Source of the DNA: Auanema rhodensis
Lineage: Eukaryota; Nematoda; Chromadorea; Rhabditida; Rhabditidae
Reading direction: 5' to 3'
Length of the DNA stretch: 64,000 nt
NCBI GenBank assembly: GCA_964057225.1
Contig: OZ059894.1
Span: 9,372,131-9,436,130 of the forward strand
Positions 13,902-25,395 of this stretch are shown here, piece by piece. The notes under the pieces were generated by a model. The model worked only from the letters and a program-made list of their open reading frames with translations, was not told the origin of the DNA and made no database searches. Position 1 is the first letter of the stretch, and each line of letters opens with the position of its first letter. Both the position numbers and the translations under genes were made by a program.

Positions 13902-13947
13902 TGAACTTACGTGAACTTACGTGAACTTCCGTGAACTTCCGTGAACA
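13902..13947. promoter_or_regulatory. Tandem TGAACT half-sites with 10-base period (DR4-like)
   Basis: The hexamer TGAACT starts at 13902, 13912, 13922 and 13932, with a fifth near-copy TGAACA at 13942. On the other strand these are AGTTCA, the nuclear-receptor half-site RGKTCA, repeated head-to-tail with 4-base spacers (a DR4 arrangement). The spacers are TACG or TCCG, so each unit also creates an ACGTGA-like core. It lies about 1.0 kb beyond the 3' end of the SWEET gene. A regulatory role is inference; it could simply be a short tandem repeat inside a dispersed element. Confidence 0.4.
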
Positions 13948-14985
13948 ATACGTTTTCACTCATTCTAAATGACGTGTAAGATATGACTGGTTGCATATTT
14001 CTTTTTCTATTAAATGCTATTTATAATATTTCTTTTCAGCCTGCCGCGGTCGGCTAAAGATATATTTTATTTTGGAGATTCCTTGATATTTAATTTCTCT
14101 GCATTATTTCAATTTCAACTTTTTTTTTTCTCATTTATATTGAGAGAAAATAAAAATCATTATAAACTATTTAAGTTAAGTAAACTGAAAGGAACCCCTG
14201 AACGTCTTCGCTGAAATGAAATAAAAGTTTCATTTTAGATGTGTTAGATGATGTGAAAGTTTTTGAGGGATTTGTACGCTTTAGCATCATTTAACGGAAC
14301 CTTTCCTAAAGTCTTGCTGAACTATCTGCAAAAACTCGGCGAATCATGCATTATATGTGTCATATTGCAAATTCTTGTTGTTTCTACTCTATGTTCATTA
14401 AGAATCATGTACAACGAAATTCCGAGAGTAGAGCCTGAAGCTAAAAAGGAAAAGCTTTTATTCAATTGGAACTTCACGTCACGCGTCGCAATAGACTGGA
14501 ATGAAGTTGAATAAAGATTTAGATAAAGTGAAATAGTCAAATAACAAAACAAAATATAATAATCTCTCCTAGTAACCTTGCAGCTTGAGACGCATGATCT
14601 TTAGAACGTGCTAAGAGCATCAATTTCAGTATGTCAATGGCAGAAGCTCTTTCTGTGAAAATCAGCTTTATAAGCTGTTACTATATGACATATAGCTAAC
14701 CTAATGCACATATTGAAAGAATTGAGTGAATACAAGGAGCAAGTCCAGAAAAACATTTAGAAAAAGTCGGGCAAATCAGTAAAAAGTAGCGAGGGCGAAA
14801 GAAACAACAAAGTAAAAGCCTAGTCTTTCATATGTATTGCTTGAGGCAAGAAAAAGGAATGTCTATAGATAGGTGCTAATGAGGAAAAATCTGCTTTGAT
14901 ACATACGAAAAAGTATTTTAAAAAGTTTCTCCACGATGTAGTGTTGTAGTTCATATCCATGACGTGCCACATCATAATTAGCTCT

Positions 14986-16118
14986 TTAATCGGATTTTTT
15001 GTGTTGTGGACCTGTACCAATGATTGGCACTCTCCATGTAAGAGGTGGATAGATGAAGTATAAACTAATGGTCACAATATTGACAATCAAAGCAGCAGCA
15101 TTAGCAGCCTACAATAGCTTTTAAAATAAACTTATCGTAGAAATGTTCTATAATTAATTCAGTTTAAATGAAACGAAAATATGAAAGTACACTTTTTTTT
15201 GATTGGATGACGATCTGATTTGTGACGATAAAATTGGATTTTTTTCAAAAACTTTGAAGAAAATCTCGTAAATGAAACTTACAGCAATGTACATGTTGTT
15301 GGTAATGATACCGAAGAACAGCCATTGACCAATAAGGAAGAACAATAGGAATTGGAATGTGGCAGGCAGATATTCTGTGTGGCCCATCGAAATTGCTCTT
15401 TTCTGCAAACGTTTTCAAATAATTGGCCAGTTTTTGAGACATTAATGACAAGTATTTGTGTTGAGAGAGTGGTAAAAACCTACAATTTCATAAATTCCTC
15501 CTGCTAAACTAAGAATTTGAGATGCGGCAGCAATGGATCCCATTGCATCAGCTTGTAAGCCGTTTTCTGAAAATATGATCTTATGCAGGTAAAAGCTGAC
15601 GAGAGTACCAAGGCTTCCTATATACAGATGAACAGTAGCAAATGTAGCAAATCCAACTAATAATTGAAGTAAAAGGTATTTCTACAACAATGATATTTGA
15701 AAATCTATTTAGAAATGATAACTCAACTCTCTTTGGCTGATAAAATCCAAAAGCGGAAATATAAAAAATGAAAAAGAGGATATTAACTGAGTTAATACGA
15801 ATATTAGTCATATCATCAGTTAGAAATCCGTGTTTCAACCAACAACAAGTACTAAAAAAGCGGAAAAATAATAAAAACTCCAATTTAATTAAACAAATTA
15901 AATGAAATTGGATGAAAACATACACAATTAATGGCAATACGAGGTTAATTGAAGAAAACCCATCGGCTGTACCTCTTCTTTTCCAGTCCAGCACTAATCC
16001 ACTACATGTTATATAGTATGAATATGGGGAATATAAATTGGCAAACTTACACTGGAAGAACAGTAAAAGCTATGGAAAAAAGACCTAACCATGTCGTAAA
16101 TATTGTCATAGGATCCAT
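14986..16118 (-). CDS. swt: SWEET-family sugar transporter
   Basis: A SWEET (MtN3/saliva) uniporter that moves mono- or disaccharides across a membrane through two triple-helix bundles. Exons from the ATG at 16118: 16051-16118, 15924-16001, 15728-15851, 15609-15681, 15484-15566, 15283-15402 and 14986-15108. They join in phase to about 222 residues, the usual animal SWEET length. The first repeat runs from FTTWLGLFSIAFTVLPV through DWKRRGTADGFSSINLVLPL and CWLKHGFLTDD. The second repeat contains GLQADAMGSIAAASQILSL, EYLPATFQFLLFFLIGQW and, at the end, YFIYPPLTWRVP. The fourth intron (15567-15608, 42 bases) has GT-AG ends, is a multiple of three and has no stop, so its removal is probable but not certain. 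The substrate is unknown. Confidence 0.85.
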
Positions 16119-19100
16119 GATAACCTAACTGAAAATTTCAAAAATTATGAAAAATTGGTACAAATAATGAAAAATTGATCAGACATGAACGATGAAAATG
16201 AAAACTTGATTATGTACAAATACCATTAGGTGTAGGTGTAGTTTAGTGAAAAACGAAAAAACGGGAATGGGAGGTAAGATAGATAAAGAGACGTGGAAAT
16301 AGATTGGAGAGTAAGAACGTTCAAGTGTGGAAATACCGCGATGGAGAAAGAGAAAGAGAGAGGGAGAGAAAGAAAACAGAGAAAATACTGCGAATAAAGA
16401 AAGAGAAGTGAGTACAAACTTCAATTAAACACAGTAAATTTCAAGAAAACTCAGAATAATTTGAGAGAAAGGTGCAAGAGCCAGCCATGGAGTCAATAAA
16501 TCAATAAAAACGAAAGAAAGTGATTATTTGATCTTACAAGAGCATTGAACTCTCGTATTTAAGACCCAGATTCATATCTAATTGAGACGTAGACTAAAAA
16601 CATCTGGTAGTTAAGACGATAATTTTTCTAAAAATCAGGTAATCTTGATGATAATTTGCTATGATTATAGAATTTTGACTTATATATTGAATTGATAGTG
16701 ACAACAACAGAATATTATAAACTAGAAAAAGAAACGAAAAAAACTCCAAAAAAGCCAGTTTATCAGCAAACATCATTGGTAGACATCAATTCGTATCAGC
16801 TAATTCGTATTTTTTAACATCAAGAGCACAAAAAGTTAAGTAATTCTGCATCATATAGCAAAAATTATTTCATTATCAAGCTGATAAAATCGATTTATAA
16901 TCTTAAATCATAAAACTTAACAATGTGGAGAAGTATGATTTCACTTCTGTACTCTTTGAAAAAGGAAAACGTTACAATGCTTCTAGGTACGCAACGTCAT
17001 CACAACGATATTTCGAAAGGTTGATTGGAAAGATAGATCTAAGTTCCTGATTTGATTTTATTCAAATGACAAAAATATTTCTCAATTGAAACAAAGATGT
17101 AACTTGTGTTGCTGTAATAATTCGTGACATGGATGAGATTATTGACCAAAAACACGAACGAAAAACTTGCGAACTAATAGAATTAAAAAGAACTGTAACA
17201 AACTAATTAAGGAAATAAAAAGAAAAATGTAAAGAACGTGTGGAAAGTAATTAATTTTTTACGAAAAAATCCAAAAAATTAAAAAATAAACGGAACATTT
17301 AATGAATTTACTTCAAGATTGAGTTATAATCACGTGGCAAGTATTGGATAAAAAAGTCAGACAAACAGTGTAGGAAATAGAGAAAGAGAGGAAGCATGTG
17401 CGTAGATGCGAGTGAAGTTTGTGAACTATGAGAAAGAAGAACAAAGTAGAATGAGCGATAAATGTAAAAATGAGCAAAGAATTCAAAGACAAATGTTGAG
17501 AGGAGACGCAAATGTTAAAGAGAATGAGAAGAACATATTGCAGAGATGGGTATTGCCAGAGGGAAATTTGAAATATATAGAAAGAGAAAGTGAGAGAAAA
17601 AAAGCAACTTTAGTTGTATTCTTGTTGGCAGAATAACAAAATCTTTATGGTTGGTGGCATAAGGCTGGTGAATACGCAGAGAAGTATGGAGTGTAATTCA
17701 TTTTGATCCAATACATTATTTATTGAATATTTATATAAATATTAGAATATATTAAGATGTAAGATTAAAAAAAATTATAAATTCATAATATTTATCAAAT
17801 ATAATCAATAATTTCATACATATGTATTAAAATGTTAATTCATTATTTAAAATAAGATATAAATATTCTTGTTATATATGAAAAATTCTTTAATTTCTAG
17901 TTTATAGTATGAAATCGATCGTACTATACCAAATATCAAATACTACATCATGATACCAAGTGTAATAATTAGGTCACAATATTTGTTTAATTAAATAATA
18001 CTTAATGAATTATTTTTTTAATAAAAGAAAGAATATTTCATAGTTTGTCATGAAAATGACGTGAGAATGTCACGTAAACTTCACGTAAACGTCTACATGT
18101 CATTTCGATTAGCGTGTAAGCAAATGACCGGTTGTATTCATTTAAGATTTCAATTAAAAATTATTTTCCATCCCCCTTCCCAGGTTACATCATGATGTCT
18201 GTAACATACCATCAATTACGTAATAATGCAGATTTCTATTTTCTGATCTTCAAGGATTACACATACGGTTATACTTAATCTAAAAATAAGAAGTATCATG
18301 CGTAATAAATTCATTTTTAGAAACAAAAAATGTGTTTCTGCTTTGAAACCTTATTTACACCATCTCAAAATCGTGAAATCGTCTTTGCGAATCAAGAGTT
18401 ATCAACTGATGACGTCTGAATTAACTTCTCAGCTTCAGTAACTCTTCGTATCCGATATTATCAGTAAAGCGACAGCAAAGAACGAAAACATGACGTTTTT
18501 TTCTTCTTTCAATGATCCAAAATTTGTTAAGGTCATACAATACAGATTCCTATTCAATTTCAAATATCTGAAACAATTTCCATGACAATATCATGCTTCT
18601 TCTTTATTTGTTGACAGTTATATTACGGTATATATCAGCATAATTCAAAGAAGAATATATTATTTTCAGAGTTTCTATTTCGTTTGCAACTGTAAAAGAT
18701 CTTTCATAAAGACATGTAAGACGAGAAGAACGGTAGAAAAGAGATTAATCCCTGTGGCTACGATAGTTTGGAGATTTGATCATTGTATAAAAGAAATGTT
18801 CCGATATATCATCATAAACAAAACCAAAAATTAATGTTTCCTGATGTCTTAACAAACAAAATATATTTTCTTAATCCTCACTACACCCTCAAAATCTTAT
18901 AGTTGTTCAAGTTGGTAGTTTTCTCTTGAAAAACGCTGGCTGAAGATCATCTGTTCGCATGTTATGAACATTCTTGTGTATATCTGTATATCCTAATCAT
19001 TATGATTGATATAAGATTATGAACGCTTTTCGTTAAGATTGAAATCCTCCCCCACTTAATCTTCAAATCAGCCTACATCTAAACCAAGCAGTATGATCTT

Positions 19101-19266
19101 CTTAACTATTTGTGTTTGATACATATACATATATTTCCACCTAATACATATATATATATATATACAGTTTTCATATAGACGGTTATTCAGTGTCCCTCGT
19201 ATTCTGATTGCTTAACTTCTCATTTGATTCTTGTCCACGTTGTTCGACTTCTCCTCCAGCAATAAC
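16119..19266. other. Intergenic, AT-rich, no supported gene
   Basis: This lies between the SWEET start (-) and a 7TM receptor start (+), so promoters of both should be at its edges. It contains purine-rich tracts at 16240-16400 and 17340-17610, an AT-rich stretch at 17700-18020, a diverged repeat copy at 18055-18145 and a TA run at about 19150-19162. Short open frames here are low-complexity and unsupported. Confidence 0.55.
18055..18145 (+). repeat. Diverged copy of a dispersed repeat
   Basis: The order of words is a tandem ACGTAAACTTCACGTAAAC, then TCATTTCGATT, GTGTAAG and ATGACCGGTTG. The same order is seen at 13910-13995 (ACGTGAACTTCCGTGAAC, TCATTCTAAATG, GTGTAAG, ATGACTGGTTG). A weaker third match lies near 29265-29335. 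Copies differ by substitutions and small gaps, so this is an old repeat family. No terminal inverted repeat or coding capacity is visible. Confidence 0.45.
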
Positions 19267-20793
19267 ATGGAAGATGTTATTCGCCTGCTTCTTCCTATTT
19301 GTGGTTTTTTCGTTTGTGTCGTCAATCTTCTGATTTTATCCATAACTCAACGATTAACTACATTTCCTTCGCTACTTAGATGTTGTGCCTATATAGGTAA
19401 AATTTAAGAAATATCTGTTAGAATACATTATTTTCCTTTAGATTTGCTCACAGGAATATCTATGATAGCTTCAGGAATTGAACAGTTCTCGTTTGATGTA
19501 ACCAAAGTAAACGATTTTCTAAATTTTCTTGAACAAATCATGTTTTTTCGCAGATTCAGTGGTACGATCCAAATGTTTTTCTCTGGGATTTTGTTAGTCT
19601 CCTTCAAATTATAATGATCATTTGTTTCGCCATCAATCGATTTGTCAACTCCATTTCGCCTTATAAAGCTCTAAGAGTAAGTTTCAAGTTGTACAGCCAA
19701 AACTTAAAATAAAGTTTCAGATATTTGAAAAAATGAACTCAAGGCGGTATTTCATTGCTCTCATAGTCATGTGTTTACTATTCACATTCGTATTAAAAGC
19801 TTTCTTAAAAAAGGTTTTTAGAGAAAATAGCTTCAACTTCTCTAATCATTATCATTTTAAGATTTTAATATATCTAAATGCTCATTTTGGTAATGAAGTC
19901 CATTCAATAGACATAGATTTCTGGCTTCACAACTCTATTTTTATAGCTTCTTGTATAGGTAATACTGAAGAAAATTAAAAAATGAAAGCTCCTCATCCAT
20001 CTATTCAGGATCAGCCTTGTCCGGAGCCACAATTCTTATTCTCATCATTCGATTTACCAGGAAAACATGGTCATTCTTCATTAAACGAAATTGTGATAAT
20101 CACATTACCGTAAGTATTTTCAATAAACTATTTCTAAGTGCTTAAGCACTTATCAAGGATATTTATTCATGATGATTTATAGATTTCCATTTTATGTTTC
20201 GGTAGAAGCATATTCTTCTTACTTAGTGAAATGATTTCATTTGATAACTCGAAAGATTTACAACCACTTGTGATGAGGTGAATCTTATAACTCAATTTCT
20301 AATTAGCTAAAATATAAATAAATCTTTAAGAGTATCTTATATGATTTCTATCACATTATTTACTCCAATAATCCTTATTATATTCTTTCCTTCATTCATC
20401 AGAGGAATTCGGCAACCATATGATAAATATAAAATTCCTAAAATTCATATAACTGGTTAGGAAAATGCTTTTAGCATGTGTATACTAACAAGTTGTAACT
20501 TTAAGATGACAATGAGTCCGGAAATAAAGAATATGATAGCAAATCCAAGAATGATAGCTCAGTATGGTCAACAGGACAGCATTTTATAGGACAGGTGAAA
20601 CATTTTTTTAACAAATTTAATTTAAATAAAGTTTGATTTTCAGCTAGATTTTGAACATCATGAAACGAAAGCTGAGCGTGAACGAAGTATTTCATTCTAC
20701 CGAGATGTTCGATGCGATAACGCTGCTCTACTTCATAAACTGAATGTTGCAGGGGAAAAACGAAAACTTGCTCGTAGATCAACGGGACTTTGA
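19267..20793 (+). CDS. Seven-transmembrane receptor, probable chemoreceptor
   Basis: A multi-pass membrane protein built from nine exons that all join in phase: 19267-19396, 19442-19506, 19554-19676, 19721-19958, 20009-20109, 20183-20277, 20331-20455, 20506-20594 and 20644-20793, giving about 371 residues. Hydrophobic segments in order include LLLPICGFFVCVVNLLIL, DLLTGISMIASGIEQFSF, FVSLLQIIMIICFAINRF (with an NRF triplet where many receptors have DRF/DRY), YFIALIVMCLLFTFVL, SGATILILIIRF and ISITLFTPIILIIFF. It then has an unusually long, charged cytoplasmic tail (about 80 residues, with KAERERSISFYRD). It looks like a nematode GPCR, but I cannot place it in a named subfamily. In exon 4 the stretch after LKK could hide one more small intron. 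Role in chemosensation is inferred only from family type. Confidence 0.7.
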
Positions 20794-22159
20794 AGATTCA
20801 ATGAGTAAGAAATCGTTGAACAACCCAAATGTATAAAGAAACTTTAGAAAAGTACATTTTTGCTCTTTAAAAAGTATACGAGTTCATAGTCTTATATGAA
20901 TAAAAACATTTTTTTTTTCTCTTGCTATGTCTGATCATTCTTGGATTTATCCTCTTGTTCAAAAGAGAAACAGCTGTTTTCACATGAGAAAACGTGAAAA
21001 ACTAAACATCACACTAAGGCAACTCCCTGTTGTTCCAAAAATCTAAACAGATAGCTCCACCTTCATGCCAGTCTCAAGGCTTAAATGATTTTTTTTTATT
21101 GAACTTTTGCCCACTAAAACTACAACAATACTGTTTGTTTGTGAATTATAATGTTTTTCAACATATACATATACAATTGTTTTTCCGGATAACTATTGTT
21201 CTTTCGGGAAAATCATTAATTTAATGAAAAACATGATTTGTTAGTTGTGTGGCATCTACATGTTATATCTCCTTTACAGGAAAATTGAAAAAGCAGATTT
21301 ATCAAACGATTCACTGACTCTCATCCGAGATTAACAAAATTGAATTGCAAAACATCAAATTTTGCTTCAATTCAATTAGTTAAAATCATTAAGATGTGTA
21401 AAATATAGAAAACAGAAGCACTTTGTTTCCAAATTTAGTTGGTTGAAGAGGGGTCGAAATCTTACACGTGTACAAGAATATGTATAAGCCAGACACCTGC
21501 ACCTTATCTTGTATAAAAGCATATTTCTTTATAATTATAATCTAATAAAGAGAAATTATTATTATTATTATTATATCAATATACTCTATCGTAATTCATG
21601 CATATAGGAACATGCATGGCGATGCTGATGATACACGTATGTACTACGTACCTACATTATACATATTTAATCGATAACTGATATCACACAACCGTTCGTG
21701 AAGAATTGAAAAAGTAAAATGAAAATTTGCAGGAAGAACAAGGCATTCAATATCAGCAGGCAATCATATGAGATCATCGTACATTCACTTTTTCCCATCA
21801 GCAGATACCGCAGCTTGCCTTGTGTAATTTCTAATAGAAAGAAGTTAAATGCATTCTGAATTTATTATGTTATCGTCATGATAAAGTGTTTATCACAGCT
21901 ACATCTATTTTATATTCAAAAAAACAAACTTTCTAACTTTGATTGCTAAGTTTGACTTGGGTTGTAAAGCTTTTGGTCAAAACGCTAGCTTCTCTCACAC
22001 AATACGTAACTGTATTGGTGAGTTTTAGACATTATGCCAGACATAAGCTCGTAGAATGATGTTTCAAGTGCCTTGCTTCGTTCGTCTTCATGATAAATGA
22101 CTTGAAATTTCGCTTTTCATTATGAAATCTCTTTTCATCATTTGATTTTCAGATTTGTA
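20794..22159. other. Intergenic and promoter region of the ABCB10-like gene
   Basis: Both flanking genes are on the + strand. An AATAAA-like signal (gaataaaaac) near 20898 fits the 3' end of the 7TM receptor. An ATT trinucleotide run lies near 21558-21573. A tttcag at 22147-22152 immediately before the next ATG looks like a trans-splice acceptor. No coding exon seen. Confidence 0.5.
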
Positions 22160-24987
22160 ATGTTAAGGTCTTTATTATTAACTAAATCTATATGTCGAAC
22201 ATGTTTGACCTCACCTTCAACATCAACTAGGTACGTACTGTGCCGTAAATTTTTCTTATGAAAATCTTTTTTTTTCAGGCTTTTCTCTACTTTTAGATCT
22301 ACATTACTAATAAATAGAGCTCCACTTTTGAAAAACTTTAAGAATGTGTTAAGTCAAACGGGAAAACGAAACGTTAGTCTTTCTTTCTGTTGTCGCGCTT
22401 CATGTTCGTATTTCAGGTCACTGTGGTTGAGACCAAAAGGGCTTCAGTTAAATTAAAAAATGCTACATGGAAAGATTTGAAAGCAATTCTATCGTTAGCA
22501 GGACCCTACAAATGGCGGATCATTCGTAATATTTTTAATTTCTTCCAAATTAATTTAATTTTTCAGTTGGTATTTCATTCTTGGGTATAAGTAGTTCTAT
22601 ATTCTTGTTAACCCCTCGTATCCTGGGAAAATTGATTGATGAATTCGATGATTCTAAAAAGGATAATATGAAAGAAGACAAAACTCTAGAGATCGCCAAG
22701 TAATTTTTTCCTCTGAGGATATGCAAATTTACCCGACTTTGCAGATTTTTCAAAGAAAACCCTTTAGCTTTGGGTGGTGCTCTTCTTGTTGGAGCTCTAG
22801 CCATTGCTGCTCGTGTATACTGTATGCATACTGCAGGTTTTTATTTCAAAAATGTTTCAATAAATCCAATATATGTCTATTTCCGGTCAATTAATCATCA
22901 ATGATTTGCGTAAATCAGTTTTCTCCTCGGTTCTTAAGCAAGATATTGCTTTCTTTGATAAAAATAAGGTAATTACAAGATTAGAGTTTGTTGCGTTTAT
23001 AATTCTTTCTCTTTGTTTAGGTTGGAGAGATTGTATCTCGTCTTTCGACCGATGCCTTGATTGTCGGTTACTCAGTATCAATGAATTTGAGTGACGGTGC
23101 TCGAGCTTTGGTGACATGTTTAGGATCTGGTGGGCTTATGGTATCTCTTGTTTTTTTGTTTGTGTTATTTATCTTGTTCTTTAGGTTTATACATCATTAG
23201 CCTTATGCAAAGTTATGTTTGTTGTTATTCCTGTAATGGTCGGAACTTTTGCTGTTTTTGGAAATCTTCAGAGGAGATATACATTGAAAATGCAGGAAGC
23301 AGTTGCAGGAGCAAATGAAGTATGGGATGCAACTTTGATGAATATGAATCATGATGAATCTAATGTTCCCTGAGTTACAGGTTGCAACCGAAAGATTGAC
23401 GAACGTAAGAACTGTACGTATGCTAGCTGCAGAGGAGAAAGAACTTCAAGCTTATGGCGCCAAAATCTTCGAAATTTGGAACATTTCGAAAAAAGAAGGT
23501 TTCGCAAGAGGCCTCATGTATGGATCAGTTCAGTTGAATTGATTGTTGATCATAGTTCATTTTCACTTTTTTCCAGTTCCAATTCACTGGCTATGTTGCT
23601 TTATCGACAGTTCTCTTCTATGGCAGTAACTTGATTAGTCAGGGGCTCTTAACATATGGTATATTTCACGAATGATGTTGAAAAGTTATTAATTTTCCTC
23701 AGGTGACTTATCTTCTTTCTGTCTCTATGCTGTACTTTGTGCTGCTAGTTTATCAAACATGTCAGGATTTTTCATTGAGATAATGAAGGTACTATCATGC
23801 AGACTCAAATCAAATAGCATATATCAATATATTTAGGGTTTGGGTGCTAGTAATAGGTTATTTGAACTAAGAAACGCCAGCCCCACTATTCCTTTAGTTG
23901 GTGGATTACAAAAGAAGGATGTAGCCAATTCTATTAAGTAAGCTTTACTATTGGCTTTGTTTCACAAATGGTACTTACTTCAGATTCGATCAAGTTGGCT
24001 TCTCATATCCGGGACGTGACTCACTTTTCCAAGATATCACTTTCGAAGTCCCTGCTGGAAAGATCACAGCTATTGTCGGAACGTCAGGAAGTGGAAAATC
24101 AACAATTGCCAATTTGCTTCTCAGGTGCACCATTTCTTTAACTTTCTTTTGAATATTTCCGGTGATTTTTAGATTATATGATCCTGATAAGGGAAATATC
24201 TTCATTGATAATGTAAATCTCAAGGACATTGACCCTACATTTTGGAGAAGAAGTATCGGAACTGTTGGACAGGTTAGTATATATTCATATTCAGATAACA
24301 TAAATATTTCAGGAGCCTGTTCTGTTTTCAACAACGCTAAGAGAAAATATAACTTATGGATCTGAGAGTAGTGAGAATATTACTGAAGCCCAAGTATGTT
24401 TAATCCTATTTGATCTTATGCATCATGATTCTGTTTCAGTTAGTTGAATCTGCTGAGCAATCAAATGCTATGGAATTCGTTAAAACATTCCCCGATAAGT
24501 TTGATATGTTAGTTGGAGAACATGGATCAACGCTCAGTGGTGGCCAAAAACAAAGAATCGCTATAGCTAGAGCTCTTGTTAATGTAAAATTCAATTTTCA
24601 TAATAGAAAAACATGCTTACTTACAGAAACCTAGAATTTTAATTCTTGATGAAGCTACAAGTGCTTTGGATGCCAGTTCAGAATACTACGTACGGATGGC
24701 TTTGAACAAATTATTAGAAAATAGTCAGCAAACTGTTTTGATTATTGCTCATAGGTCTTGAGATCCTAGTTCATGAAGTACTTTAATCTTTATCTTATAG
24801 ATTGTCTACAATTAAACATGCAGATCAAATAGTTGTTCTTGATAAGGGAACTATTGCCGAAAACGGCACTTTTAAAGAACTGATGGAAGTAGAAAATGGC
24901 GTTTTCCGAAAATTAGTGGAAAAGCAAACCCTAGGTTGGACAAGTGATTCAAAGCCCAAGGAGGGCGACCCAGAAAATGCTAACTGA
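22160..24987 (+). CDS. Mitochondrial ABCB10-type ABC half transporter
   Basis: A half-size ABC exporter (one six-helix domain plus one ATPase domain) of the ABCB10 type, located in the mitochondrial inner membrane and linked in other animals to haem and redox metabolism. The first 40 residues ([16 protein letters not shown]...) have many basic and hydroxyl residues and no acidic ones, as in a mitochondrial presequence. Eighteen exons can be traced, e.g. 22160-22230, 22279-22372, 22417-22525, 22567-22699, 22745-22836, 22886-22968, 23021-23140, 23185-23319, 23381-23527, 23984-24124 and 24801-24987. The membrane domain includes [20 protein letters not shown]. The ATPase domain has Walker [11 protein letters not shown]-loop VGQEPVLFS, signature [15 protein letters not shown], Walker [13 protein letters not shown] and switch His in IIAHRLST. 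One intron (22837-22885) ends in CG rather than AG. A tttcag just before the ATG suggests trans-splicing. Confidence 0.92.
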
Positions 24988-25395
24988 AGAAGTAAGAGTT
25001 TTTAGAGTTGTATATTGTTGTTGTTACTATTTGTTATGTTTTTATTGATTGGAAATTAAGTTGTCCTAGTCACAGTCATATTAGGTATTTTGATTTCAAT
25101 GTGTTGATTCAAAAATTACGTCCACTTTTTACTTCTAATAATGAAGTTGAGCTTATAGCATATAAAGAATTTGTTATACTAATTTCTAACATAGCTATAG
25201 ATTCCGAAATAGCTGTTCACTGCATTAGATAGGTAACACGTGAAATTACGCTTAGCTTTGTTGTATTTTCATTTTTAAATTGTTCTGTATGTCGCGCGGT
25301 TGTGCATTCAAATTATGTCACCATTCTGCTCAACATTTAGCTATATATTTTAAAATAATAAATTTATTGTATTACTCCATTAGCAGTTACTTTAT
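24988..25395. other. Convergent 3' region
   Basis: This lies between the ABC transporter stop (+) and the stop of the small secreted protein (-). An aataataaatttattgta segment near 25367 offers AATAAA signals on both strands. The 74-codon + frame at 25008-25232 sits directly downstream of the transporter and looks like 3' UTR. Confidence 0.5.

Larger units (their letters stand above)
3565..14985. other. 11.4 kb gene-poor region, purine-skewed, no supported gene
   Basis: Open frames here are short, intronless and dominated by Ser/Leu/Phe or Arg/Glu runs produced by GA/CT low-complexity DNA, so I do not call them genes. The + strand is rich in gaga and gaagaa over most of 4-12 kb. Notable contents: AT-rich tract 3600-3720, TTC repeats about 7675-7700, poly-C 8706-8717, GAA repeats about 10765-10800, a long GA run 11772-11831, a GC-richer patch 12280-12430, and a TGAACT array at 13902-13947. 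Two less repetitive frames, 8287-8664 (-) and 12191-12472 (-), have no recognisable product. The upstream promoter of the DMSR receptor should lie at the left edge. Confidence 0.6.

Noticed and set aside
14263-14514. 83-codon plus-strand open frame near the SWEET gene
   Set aside because: Its first codon is not ATG, no signal or domain is present, and it is downstream of the antisense SWEET gene where nothing supports a transcript.
16179-16424. 81-codon minus frame upstream of the SWEET start
   Set aside because: Phe/Leu/Ser-only composition from a purine-rich strand; likely promoter or 5' UTR.
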